Source of the DNA: Halomonas sp. I5-271120
Lineage (GTDB): Bacteria; Pseudomonadota; Gammaproteobacteria; Pseudomonadales; Halomonadaceae
Direction of reading: 5' to 3'
DNA length: 64,000 nt
NCBI RefSeq assembly: GCF_030553075.1
Contig: NZ_CP130701.1
Span: forward strand, 124,001 to 188,000
A program made the translations under genes and the position numbers. Numbering within the stretch: position 1 is the stretch's first letter; every line of letters starts with the position of its first letter. Positions 9,419 through 17,218 of this stretch are shown here, piece after piece. Below the pieces are notes generated by a model. It had not been told where the DNA came from, ran no database searches, and saw only the letters and a program-made list of their open reading frames with translations.

Positions 9419-9691
9419 GCCCTCTTCCCCTCGATCATCCGGCTGCACCAAGAACGGGCAGCATTAAAGCCCCCTAACATACATAAGCCAAGGGAGAAGA
9501 GCGATACAGTCAGGTGCCGAAGACCCGCTTTCCAGAAACGTTCTTCCATGCAAGATGGCCGAGGCGATAGGCCCCGGCCATTGCTCTTTGACGTTGGTTG
9601 GAAGTCAGCGTCTCCCCACGCTGGCGGTGGCGACCCGCCATGGCTCCTGGTAACTTCAAATGGTCATGTCAGAGCCAAGGCTGCCTTCACA

Positions 9692-9955
9692 TCAACGCCA
9701 CCAGGGGTTGGTTTCCCTGACCTGGCGCCGCTGCGTGTGCTTGAAGGTTTTCTTGCCGTTTGCCCGCTGCAGACGCGCAGAACGCTGCTCCAGGTAGGTG
9801 GAATCCGCAGCCAGCAGCATCGGACGCGCGCCGACCTGCTGTGTGCCGACATTACCCATCGGCATGTGACCCGCCGCTGGCTTCTCCATGGCCAGCGCCG
9901 CAGCGGAGGCCAGCAGACAAAGCGCCAGCGAGGTCGCAAGAATCTTGAGTTCCAT
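9692..9955 (-). CDS. Small secreted protein of unknown function
   Basis: This 87-residue product begins with a clear Sec signal peptide (M-E-L-K-I-L followed by a leucine/alanine core and A-L-A at residues 20-22). The mature protein would be about 65 residues, soluble, basic towards the end (F-K-H-T-Q-R-R-Q-V-R) and ending N-P-W-W-R. GAGGTG lies 5 bp before the ATG, supporting translation. I recognise no family. It is monocistronic, divergent from the downstream enolase-superfamily gene and 240 bp from the DMT gene. A periplasmic role is the only inference supported. Confidence 0.6.
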   Translation of the reverse strand: MELKILATSLALCLLASAAALAMEKPAAGHMPMGNVGTQQVGARPMLLAADSTYLEQRSARLQRANGKKTFKHTQRRQVRETNPWWR

Positions 9956-10380
9956 GGCACACCTCTACTACTTAGCGAGGCGACACATAATCCCACGAAT
10001 AGTCCGCCTCTCCATGGCTATTCACGGGCACAACCCTTGCCAGCCGCCACGTCCAGCCAGATAGGAAAAGAATATTAAATCAATGAGTTGAGTCATCTAG
10101 GGGTGAATCGCCCGGGTTCTTTTCACGTAGCCTTCCGGCCCTCTGGTGGGCAAACCGTTGGCCTCAATAGTGTAGTCCATGGCGATGCCTGGACGCCTAA
10201 AAAGCGATAGACAGGAAAGTGGCAAGTTCATGCGAAATCGGTATGTCAAACCGTCGATTATCAGCGAGTGCTCCGCCACTGGAAATCACGATCGAAACGT
10301 CGCCAGGCCAATTCTGGCCTTGACCACCCCATCGATCGGCTAGGCTTGGAAGGCGTCCTTCCACGGCTTGAGGAAACAAC
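9956..10380. other. 425-bp intergenic region, no gene recognised
   Basis: This region separates the divergent small secreted protein gene and the enolase-superfamily gene and should contain both promoters. Short open frames exist (for example 10097-10279, minus), but none has a convincing ribosome-binding site or protein-like composition. No strong repeat or terminator stands out. Confidence 0.5.
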
Positions 10381-11493
10381 ATGCGGATTACCGGCTTGGC
10401 GGCCTACAGCAGCGACTTGCACTACGACGGCACGGCCTATGCCTTTGCCGGCGGGCGCTCCTACCAGCACTTCACCAGTACCGTGGTGGTGCTGACCACC
10501 GATGAGGGCCTGACCGGTTTCGGGGAAGTGTGCCCCTGCGGGCCAAGCTACATGCCCGCCTTCGCCGGCGGCCTGCCCGCATGCCTGGAGGAGCTCGCTC
10601 CTCACGTGATTGGTGAGGACCCGCGCCACACGTCGCGCCTTCACCGCAAGATGGACCGGGCCCTAAACGGCCATGCCTATGCCAAGGCCGCCATCGATAT
10701 CGCCTGCTGGGATCTGCTGGGCAAGGCCGCGGGGCTACCCGTGCACGTGCTGCTGGGTGGGCTGCTCACCGAGACGATGCCCTTGCATCGCATCGTGCCG
10801 CTTTCAGACCCTGCGGCGATGGCGGCTAGCCTTGATGCCTATCGGAAGGCCGGCTTTCGCCACTTTCAGGTCAAGCTCGGCCATGATGTGGACGAGGACA
10901 TCGCCATGATGCGCTGCCTGGCCGACGGCTGGCAGCATGGCGAAGTCTGGGTCGGCGACATCAACGGCGCCTGGCGTCGCGACCAGGTGGCGCGCTTTTC
11001 CCGCTCGCTTCAGGATCTCGACCTGATCCTCGAGCAGCCCTGTGCAAGCTATGAGGAATGCCTATCATTTCGCCAACGCGCGCATCATCCCATCAAGCTG
11101 GACGAATGCCTGACCAGCGTGGCGGATGTGCAGCGGGCGCTCAAGGACGATGCCATGGACGCCATGGCGCTGAAGGTCAGCAAGTTCGGCGGCCTGACGC
11201 CCTCGCGCCTCATCCGCGATCTGTGCGTGGCCGCCGGCATCCCGATGACGATCGAGGATGCCTGGGGCAGCGGCATCGCCACCGCCGCCTATGCCCATCT
11301 GGCGGCCAGCACCCCGACGCCCTATCTGCTCAACACCACCGACCTGCATCGCTACAACACCACCCAGCTGGCCCATGGCGCGCCAGAGGTCACATGCGGC
11401 ACTATGCGACTCAGCAACCGGCCCGGTTTGGGGGCCGAGCCAGATTTCTCGCTGCTGTCAGTGCCGCTGGTCACGGCCGGCTCGCTCAATTAG
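10381..11493 (+). CDS. Enolase-superfamily (mandelate racemase/muconate lactonizing type) enzyme, possibly acting on hydroxyproline or betaine compounds
   Basis: This 370-residue enzyme has the N-terminal capping domain and the (beta/alpha)7-beta barrel of the MR/MLE subgroup. Barrel ligands and acid-base residues are visible in order: Lys165 in Q-V-K-L-G, Asp193 in V-G-D-I-N-G-A-W, Glu219 in L-E-Q-P, Asp241 in K-L-D-E, and Lys265 in L-K-V-S-K-F-G-G. The combination of G-H-A-Y-A-K-A-A-I-D-I-A and C-P-C-G-P-S-Y-M-P resembles 4-hydroxyproline-betaine 2-epimerases and cis-3-hydroxy-L-proline dehydratases. That substrate guess is from memory of the subgroup and is uncertain. GAGGAAACAAC precedes the ATG. 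It stands alone, without the usual catabolic or transporter neighbours. Confidence 0.8.
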   Translation: MRITGLAAYSSDLHYDGTAYAFAGGRSYQHFTSTVVVLTTDEGLTGFGEVCPCGPSYMPAFAGGLPACLEELAPHVIGEDPRHTSRLHRKMDRALNGHAYAKAAIDIACWDLLGKAAGLPVHVLLGGLLTETMPLHRIVPLSDPAAMAASLDAYRKAGFRHFQVKLGHDVDEDIAMMRCLADGWQHGEVWVGDINGAWRRDQVARFSRSLQDLDLILEQPCASYEECLSFRQRAHHPIKLDECLTSVADVQRALKDDAMDAMALKVSKFGGLTPSRLIRDLCVAAGIPMTIEDAWGSGIATAAYAHLAASTPTPYLLNTTDLHRYNTTQLAHGAPEVTCGTMRLSNRPGLGAEPDFSLLSVPLVTAGSLN

Positions 11494-11507
11494 CCGTTGC
11501 TCACGGC

Positions 11508-11747
11508 TCAATCACCATAATCTCCGGTAAAAAAAGACCATGCCTGACGGGTGGGCATGATCTCCATACTGTTGGTGTTGATATGTAGCGGAAGAGAGGT
11601 GAGATAATTCTCGAGGCGCCGCTGCACATCGCCAACGCCATCTGCAACCGCTTCCCGACGACGACGAAACCCTGAGGCACATCAAGGCTGTTCCACCAGT
11701 CGCCTGCTAGCCTTGGCAATAGCCTTCCCCACTGAGCGCCACGTCAT
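11508..11747 (-). pseudogene. Small minus-strand frame split by one TGA
   Basis: Reading the minus strand from ATG at 11747 gives 21 codons, a TGA, then 57 further protein-like codons to a TGA at 11508-11510. The C-terminal part contains R-R-L-E-N-Y-L-T-S-L-P-L-H-I-N-T-N and M-P-T-R-Q-A-W-S-F-F-T-G. I do not recognise it. It may be an 80-codon gene broken by a nonsense mutation. The start overlaps the start codon of the divergent permease gene. Alternatively all of it is chance in a GC-rich intergenic stretch; a minus-strand stem-loop with a T-run (11529-11559) falls within the same interval. Confidence 0.2.
11529..11559 (-). terminator. Minus-strand stem-loop followed by T7
   Basis: On the minus strand CATGCC pairs with GGCATG (arms 11554-11559 and 11539-11544, 9-nt loop) and is followed after three bases by seven T. 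The shape fits a weak intrinsic terminator for a minus-strand transcript, yet no established minus-strand gene lies upstream apart from the doubtful split frame at 11508-11747. Confidence 0.35.
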
Positions 11748-13086
11748 GCTAGACGCCTCATCGCCGGTCTCCCGTCTGCGCAACCTGGTACGCGACAACC
11801 CCACCCAAGTCCGCTGGCTGGGTGCCGTGGTGGGCATCTTCCTGCTGATCTACTTCCTCCCTGCCGGGTCCGCGAGGTTCGACAACGCGGTGCTGGAGGG
11901 CATCCGGCTGACGCACTGGTACGCTCAGGAGCATGTGATTCTCTGCCTGTTGCCGGCCTTTGTGATCGCCGGCGCCATGGCCGCCTACCTGAGCCAAAGC
12001 GCAGTGATGCGCTACCTGGGACCCGATGCGCCCATGCCGGTGGCGTTCGGCATGGCATCCGTCTCCGGCACCCTGCTCGCCGTCTGCTCCTGCACCGTGC
12101 TGCCGCTGTTCGGCGGCATTTATCGTCGTGGCGCAGGGCTGGGGCCGGCGGTGGCATTTCTCTACTCGGGGCCTGCCATCAACGTTATGGCCATCGTGGT
12201 TACCGCCAAGGTATTGGGCCTGGAACTTGGCTTGGCCCGGGCCATCGGTGCCATCGTCTTCGCCGTGGTGATCGGGGTAATCATGCATCTCATCTACCGC
12301 CGCGAGGAGCGGTCCCGGAGCAAGGCCAATGCCCGCGGCTTCGGCGATGACGATAGCGGTCGCCCATTGGGCCAGGTGGCGGCCTTTTTTGGGCTGATGG
12401 TGGGCATCCTGGTGTTCGCCAACTGGGCGGCCGCCGACAGCCCGGCATGGATGGCTATCTACGCCTGGAAATGGCCGATCACCGCGGCGCTCGCGCTGCT
12501 ATTCGGTTGGCTGCTGTGGGCACGCTGGAGCTGGCCGGCTCGCTGGTTACTGGCGCTGGGCGGCGCCGTGGCACTGGCGGCGCTGGTCGCACCCGGCGCC
12601 CCCGAACTGGCCTTTGCGGTGGGGATCATCGGCCTGATGCTGATCGCCATGCTGCGCGAGGGCGACCGGGAGTGGGCCGGACAAAGCTGGGACTTCACCA
12701 AGCAAATCCTGCCACTGCTGCTGGCCGGGGTCTTCGTGGCAGGGCTCCTGCTGGGCCGCCCCGGCGAGGAAGGGCTGATCCCCTCGGAGTGGGTGATGAT
12801 GGCCGTGGGTGACAATAGCCTGGGCTCCACCTTCCTGGCCTCTCTGCTGGGTGGCTTCATGTACTTCTCGACCCTCACCGAGGTCCCCATCGTTCAAGGC
12901 CTGCTGGGCAATGGCATGGGCAAGGGACCCGCGCTGGCGCTGCTGCTGGGCGGTCCCGCCCTGTCACTGCCGAACATGCTGGTGATCCGCACCATCCTTG
13001 GCACCCAGAAGACGCTGGTCTACTGCAGCCTAGTGGTGGTGATGGCAACGATCACCGGTTACCTCTACGGTCAGCTATGGCCGTAG
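11746..13086 (+). CDS. ArsP/UPF0718-family permease
   Basis: The product, 446 residues from the ATG at 11746, has about ten membrane helices. It carries the family signature A-V-C-S-C-T-V-L-P-L-F-G-G-I-Y-R-R-G-A-G-L-G in the first half and a related T-E-V-P-I-V-Q-G-L-L-G-N-G-M-G-K-G-P-A-L-A segment in the second, consistent with an internal duplication. The C-S-C cysteine pair is characteristic of this permease family. Some members export organoarsenicals or metal species, and most are uncharacterised. It is followed after 23 bp by a mini-thioredoxin gene, a pairing common for this family that suggests redox handling of the transported species or of the C-S-C motif. A TTG start at 11713 is less likely. 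Confidence 0.85.
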   Translation: MLDASSPVSRLRNLVRDNPTQVRWLGAVVGIFLLIYFLPAGSARFDNAVLEGIRLTHWYAQEHVILCLLPAFVIAGAMAAYLSQSAVMRYLGPDAPMPVAFGMASVSGTLLAVCSCTVLPLFGGIYRRGAGLGPAVAFLYSGPAINVMAIVVTAKVLGLELGLARAIGAIVFAVVIGVIMHLIYRREERSRSKANARGFGDDDSGRPLGQVAAFFGLMVGILVFANWAAADSPAWMAIYAWKWPITAALALLFGWLLWARWSWPARWLLALGGAVALAALVAPGAPELAFAVGIIGLMLIAMLREGDREWAGQSWDFTKQILPLLLAGVFVAGLLLGRPGEEGLIPSEWVMMAVGDNSLGSTFLASLLGGFMYFSTLTEVPIVQGLLGNGMGKGPALALLLGGPALSLPNMLVIRTILGTQKTLVYCSLVVVMATITGYLYGQLWP

Positions 13087-13109
13087 CGACTTACTCAAGG
13101 GGCATGTCC

Positions 13110-13343
13110 ATGAAACTGAGCATCTACGGCAAGGGCTGCAGGAAGTGCGAACAGCTGACCGATAACGCCAGGGCCGCTGCGGAGGCACTGGGCTTCAGCG
13201 TGGAGGTCGAGAAGATCACCGACATGAACGCCATCATCGATAAGGGCGTGATGCGCACCCCGGCCCTAGGCGTGGACGGCGAGGTGGTACTAGAGGGCAA
13301 GGTGGCCAGCGCCGAGGAAATACAGCGCCTGCTGAAGGCCTGA
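13110..13343 (+). CDS. Mini-thioredoxin (small redox-active disulfide protein)
   Basis: This 77-residue protein has a thioredoxin-like fold of the Thioredoxin_3 type. It has an early G-K-G-C-R-K-C active site (C-x-x-C), a central R-T-P-A with the cis-proline, and a C-terminal helix. There is no signal peptide, so it is cytoplasmic. I chose the ATG that has AAGGGG seven bases upstream; another ATG two codons earlier is too close to that site. It lies in one transcription unit with the ArsP-type permease and probably keeps it, or its substrate, reduced. This partnership is inferred from gene order. Confidence 0.85.
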   Translation: MKLSIYGKGCRKCEQLTDNARAAAEALGFSVEVEKITDMNAIIDKGVMRTPALGVDGEVVLEGKVASAEEIQRLLKA

Positions 13344-13462
13344 TCAACCAATGATCAACACTGCAAGGCAGGCTGGCCAGCATCGGCATCCGCCTTGTCC
13401 CTACCCAGGGCAAGCCCGGACATGGACAATGGAGCGACTTGTCCTCGTCCGGAAATCACGTC

Positions 13463-14227
13463 ATGCATCTCTGGCAATATGCCGCCATTTTCTTAAGCCT
13501 GGCCCTGGCAAGCTATGTCCAGACCCTCACTGGCTTTGCCTTCGGGCTGATCGTGATGGGACTCCTGGCAGCGATGGACGTGCTGCCCATCGAAAGCGCG
13601 GCGCTGCTGTGCACCCTGCTGAGCCTGTTCAACAACTCAATGGCCCTTCGAGGCCGCTGGCAACAGGTCGACATGGCTCTGATGCGCCGCCTGCTACTGT
13701 TTAGCCTGGCGATGCTGCCGGTGGGCTACTATCTGTCGATATGGCTGGGGGAGTCCCGTGCGCCTTTTCTCGGCCTGCTGCTGGGGGTGGTGATCCTGAT
13801 CGCCTGCATCATCCTGATGCGCTCCCCGGCGCCCCGCCAGACACCCTCACCTAACTGGCAGTTTCATGTGGCCGGACTCTTCTCCGGGCTGATGGGCGGC
13901 CTTTTTTCCACCAACGGTCCGCCGCTGGTGGTGATGCTCTACCGTCAGCCGATGACGCTGATCGCCATCCGCTGCACCCTGCTGGGCGCCTTCCTCATCA
14001 TGGGGCTGGCGCGCATGGGGCTCTCGCTGCTTTCCCCCGGGCGCGCCGGCGACCATCTCTCCGAGCTGATGATCCTGGGTGCCGTCGGCGCTGTCGTGGT
14101 GGCTGGCACGACTGAACTGGCGAGACGGCGGCCACCACCGATTAGTGATCACAACCTGCGCCGCGCCGCCTATGCCATCCTGCTATTGGCCAGTCTCAAC
14201 CTGATCGGCAAGGGGCTAATGGCCTGA
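13463..14227 (+). CDS. TauE/SafE (TSUP) family permease
   Basis: The 254-residue membrane protein has about eight helices in two repeats. Features typical of TSUP transporters are S-Y-V-Q-T-L-T-G-F-A-F-G-L near the N-terminus and the matching G-L-F-S-G-L-M-G-G-L-F-S-T-N-G-P-P-L-V in the second half. The family moves sulfite, sulfonates or other sulfur or organic anions; the substrate is unknown. The ATG at 13463 has a GGAA eight bases upstream and gives the normal N-terminus; a TTG at 13439 is an alternative. It follows the mini-thioredoxin gene by 120 bp and may be co-transcribed with it. Confidence 0.85.
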   Translation: MHLWQYAAIFLSLALASYVQTLTGFAFGLIVMGLLAAMDVLPIESAALLCTLLSLFNNSMALRGRWQQVDMALMRRLLLFSLAMLPVGYYLSIWLGESRAPFLGLLLGVVILIACIILMRSPAPRQTPSPNWQFHVAGLFSGLMGGLFSTNGPPLVVMLYRQPMTLIAIRCTLLGAFLIMGLARMGLSLLSPGRAGDHLSELMILGAVGAVVVAGTTELARRRPPPISDHNLRRAAYAILLLASLNLIGKGLMA

Positions 14228-14313
14228 GTGTCGCTCCCGGCCATCACTGACGGGCGAGCCAAGCGCGATCATGCGGTATCATCGGCGCCCCATGCACGAG
14301 CCAAGGGTCCTTA

Positions 14314-15312
14314 ATGCCGATTCTTAACAGCATCGTTCACACCATCGACAAGGCCGGCAGCGACGCGCCGGCGACCCTCACACCCGCCGCCGCGGCCATA
14401 AACGACTCGGCCACCATGAGCGAGCTGGTGGCCGGCCTCAACAAGGCCTATCACGGCAAGGCCAAGGCGTGGGGGCGCTTCGCCGAAGGCGATGAGGCCG
14501 GTGACTTCACCCCACGCCTCTCGGCTTACCTGGCGGATGATCAGGACTTCGTCACGTTCAGCCGCGAGCTCGCTGAAAAAATCACCGCGCTGGTCGACGA
14601 CCACCTGCCGCTGGGCGGGCATCTGCTCATCGCCCATGAACGCCAAGGCGACACCGACTATCTCTCGCTGGCGCTGCTGCATATGCGCCAGGGCTTCGGT
14701 CTGGATGCCGAGCAGAACGTGATAGCGACCAGCCAGCTCAACCTGACCCAGCCCTCGCTTGCCGCACGTATCAACCTGACCCAGTGGCAGGACGATGCCT
14801 CGCCGTCACGCCAGTACCTGTCGTTCCTGCGCGATCGTGGCGGCAAGAAGCTCGCCGACGACTTCGCGACGCTGCTGGGCGCCCAGGAGGGCGTAGACGC
14901 CTCGAGCGAAACCCGCACCCTGCTCAAGGCCTTCAGTGACTATGTCGAGCAGGAGGATCTGCCAGAGGAGCAGAGCCGCGAGAAGACCGATGCGGTGATC
15001 GACTATGCCAGCGACCAGGCCAGCCGCGGCGAGCCCATCACCCTCGACGAGCTCTCCGAGTTGGTCGACGAACAGCAGCCCAAGGCCTTCTATGACTACA
15101 TTCGTCAGCAGGACTACGGCCTGTCACCGGAGATCCCGCCCGACAAGCGCGCCCTCAATCAGTTCCGCCGCTTCACGGGGCGTGCCGGCGGCGTGTCGAT
15201 CAGCTTCGACTCGCATCTCCTGGGCTCCAGCGTGGAATATGACGCGGATCAGGACCGACTGATTATCAAAAAGGTGCCAACGGGACTGCGCGACCAGCTC
15301 CAAAGGAGCTAG
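14314..15312 (+). CDS. yejK: Nucleoid-associated protein YejK (NdpA)
   Basis: The 332-residue sequence matches the YejK/NdpA family in length and in blocks such as the N-terminal P-I-L-N-S-I-V-H, F-x-x-x-L-A-E-K-I, and the Q-x-E-G-V-D-A-S-S-E-T-R-T-L-L-K-A-F region, followed by V-x-I-S-F-D near the end. YejK is a cytoplasmic protein found in the spermidine nucleoid fraction of E. coli. Its exact activity is unknown. In enterobacteria it is next to yejL and yejM; here yejM lies about 2 kb downstream on the opposite strand, with two oxidoreductase genes between. No clear ribosome-binding site precedes the ATG. Confidence 0.92.
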   Translation: MPILNSIVHTIDKAGSDAPATLTPAAAAINDSATMSELVAGLNKAYHGKAKAWGRFAEGDEAGDFTPRLSAYLADDQDFVTFSRELAEKITALVDDHLPLGGHLLIAHERQGDTDYLSLALLHMRQGFGLDAEQNVIATSQLNLTQPSLAARINLTQWQDDASPSRQYLSFLRDRGGKKLADDFATLLGAQEGVDASSETRTLLKAFSDYVEQEDLPEEQSREKTDAVIDYASDQASRGEPITLDELSELVDEQQPKAFYDYIRQQDYGLSPEIPPDKRALNQFRRFTGRAGGVSISFDSHLLGSSVEYDADQDRLIIKKVPTGLRDQLQRS

Positions 15313-15501
15313 ACGCCAGGCAACGTCTCAGCACCCACAACGGACGCATATTGCCCAGCATCCGCCCTCCCCTGCGCGAGGTTGACTACGCTTCATGCAT
15401 GGCCTGTGCATTCGCGCAGGCTCGGGTTATAGAAAAACAAACGAGAAAAAACCCGGCACCAGGGTAGTCAGCACAGGGATAGCCAGCCAGGAGGGCAAGC
15501 T

Positions 15502-16086
15502 ATGAGCCGTATTTTGATCGTCCAGGGCCACCCAGACACTACCCGGCCGCACCTTTGCCATGCGCTGGCCGGCCATTATCGGGAAGGCGCGGAGTCGGCG
15601 GAGCACGAGGTCCACCAGATCAGCATCGCCGCGCTTGATTTCCCCATACTGAAAAGCCAGCAGGAATGGCAGTACGGCGATCTGCCCGCCACGCTCGAAA
15701 GCGCCCAACGGGAGATTCTGTGGGCTCAGCATCTGGTGTTGATCTTCCCGCTGTGGCTTGGCGGTATGCCGGCGCTGGTCAAGGGGTTTCTGGAGCAGGT
15801 GGCGCGCCCTGGGTTTGCCTTCGAGTATCAGGACAACAACCCGCTTGGCAAAAAAGGACTGACGGGCCGCTCGGCGAGAATCCTGGTGACCATGGGCATG
15901 CCGGCATTGGTCTATCGTCACTTTTTCCGTGCCCACAGCGTCAAGGCACTGGAGCGCAACATCCTCGGCTTCGTTGGATTCATGCCGATTCGTGAAACCC
16001 TGATCGGCAGCGTCGAGACAATGAGCGACAAGACCCGCCTGGCCTGGTTCCGCAAGCTGCGGCGGTTGGGCAAACGCGCCGAGTAG
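15502..16086 (+). CDS. Flavodoxin-fold NAD(P)H:quinone oxidoreductase
   Basis: The 194-residue protein opens with R-I-L-I-V-Q-G-H-P-D, the phosphate-binding loop of the KefF/MdaB/NQO1-type flavoproteins. It carries L-V-L-I-F-P-L-W-L-G-G-M-P-A-L-V-K-G-F, the second conserved segment around the flavin. Such enzymes reduce quinones by two electrons and protect from oxidative stress; some regulate Kef potassium channels. No kef gene is adjacent, so a quinone or redox role is more likely. GGAGG precedes the ATG by 8 bp. The C-terminus is basic (R-K-L-R-R-L-G-K-R). Confidence 0.85.
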   Translation: MSRILIVQGHPDTTRPHLCHALAGHYREGAESAEHEVHQISIAALDFPILKSQQEWQYGDLPATLESAQREILWAQHLVLIFPLWLGGMPALVKGFLEQVARPGFAFEYQDNNPLGKKGLTGRSARILVTMGMPALVYRHFFRAHSVKALERNILGFVGFMPIRETLIGSVETMSDKTRLAWFRKLRRLGKRAE

Positions 16087-16256
16087 CACGAGCATCATTG
16101 ATGAGCCGACACCGGCCGGATCCGTGATCACCTGCCAGCGGAGCCGTATAAGACAACCCCGTGCATGCGGTCCCGCTCCCCGAGCTTGGCCATACGCTTG
16201 CGTTGCCGGCAGGCAAACCGCAGGGTATTGCCATGTGCACTTGATGAGAGCGGACG

Positions 16257-17051
16257 ATGAGCGACGGCAAGGTGGTATATATCACAGGTGGCGCCCAGGG
16301 CATCGGCCGAGGCATGGCGCTTGGGCTGCTGTCGCGGGGTTACCGGGTGGTGATCGCCGATCTCGACCGGGAGGCAGGTGAGGCCTGCCTGGCTGAGCTT
16401 GGCGAATGCGTGAAGGGGCAAGCGGCCCCCGGCGATCCCGAGGCCCTGAGCTTCCAGCAGGTCGATGTGACCGATGAAGATCAGGTCAAGACCAGCCTTG
16501 CAGAGACCCTGACCCGCCACGGGCGGATCGATGGAGTGATCAACAATGCCGCCCTCGCCGATCCCTTCCTGGGGCCTATCGAATCCTTGACGCTTGAGAG
16601 CTGGCACAAGGTACTCGACACCAGCCTGACCAGCACGTTTCTGACCACCAAGCATGCGGCGCAGACCTTGCGTAAAAGCCAGGGCGCTATCATCAACATC
16701 GCCTCGACCCGGGCCCTGCAATCCGAACCCGACACCGAGGCTTATGCCGCTAGCAAGGGCGGCATCGTGGCGCTGACGCATGCCTTGGCGATGAGCCTTG
16801 GCCCAGCGGTGCGCGTCAATGCCATCAGCCCAGGATGGATAGAGGTCGGCGAATGGCAAAAGCCGTCGCGTCGCCAGACAGCCAAACTGAGTGTCGAAGA
16901 CCACGCACAGCACCCGGCCGGGCGGGTCGGCGAGCCACGCGACATCGCTTCCATGGCGGCCTTTCTGCTCTCCGATGAGGCGGGTTTCATCACCGGCCAG
17001 AACTTCGTGGTCGACGGCGGCATGACGCGAAAGATGATCTATGCCGAGTAG
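16257..17051 (+). CDS. Short-chain dehydrogenase/reductase
   Basis: This 264-residue classical SDR has the nucleotide motif T-G-G-A-Q-G-I-G (residues about 8-15), the N-N-A-A motif, and catalytic Ser (N-I-A-S-T-R) and Y-A-A-S-K. The final G-Q-N-F-V-V-D-G-G-M-T closes the Rossmann fold. An Asp after the second strand (A-D-L-D-R) favours NAD over NADP. The substrate cannot be inferred. It is read in the same direction as the flavodoxin-type oxidoreductase 170 bp upstream and ends at a good terminator (17159-17189). A cytoplasmic location is expected. Confidence 0.88.
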   Translation: MSDGKVVYITGGAQGIGRGMALGLLSRGYRVVIADLDREAGEACLAELGECVKGQAAPGDPEALSFQQVDVTDEDQVKTSLAETLTRHGRIDGVINNAALADPFLGPIESLTLESWHKVLDTSLTSTFLTTKHAAQTLRKSQGAIINIASTRALQSEPDTEAYAASKGGIVALTHALAMSLGPAVRVNAISPGWIEVGEWQKPSRRQTAKLSVEDHAQHPAGRVGEPRDIASMAAFLLSDEAGFITGQNFVVDGGMTRKMIYAE

Positions 17052-17158
17052 GCATGGCCTCGACTGCCGCCCCTGACTCCCGCTCTCGTCAGTTGGCGAA
17101 TGACTCCGCACTAACGCATCCGACGCCCTGCATCATCCGCTACGGGTTTCATCCATAA

Positions 17159-17189
17159 AGGGCGCTACATCGCAGCGCCCTGCTCTTTT
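17159..17189 (+). terminator. Intrinsic terminator after the SDR gene
   Basis: AGGGCGCT (17159-17166) pairs perfectly with AGCGCCCT (17174-17181) around a 7-nt loop and is followed by GCTCTTTT. It lies between the convergent SDR and yejM genes. The T-run serves the plus strand. Confidence 0.8.
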
Positions 17190-17218
17190 CAATGACAAGA
17201 AGTCTGCGATAAAAGCAC

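Noticed and set aside
11683..11685. TGA in the small minus-strand frame read as selenocysteine
   Set aside because: There is no recognisable selenoprotein family, no neighbouring selenocysteine machinery and no convincing hairpin directly after the codon.
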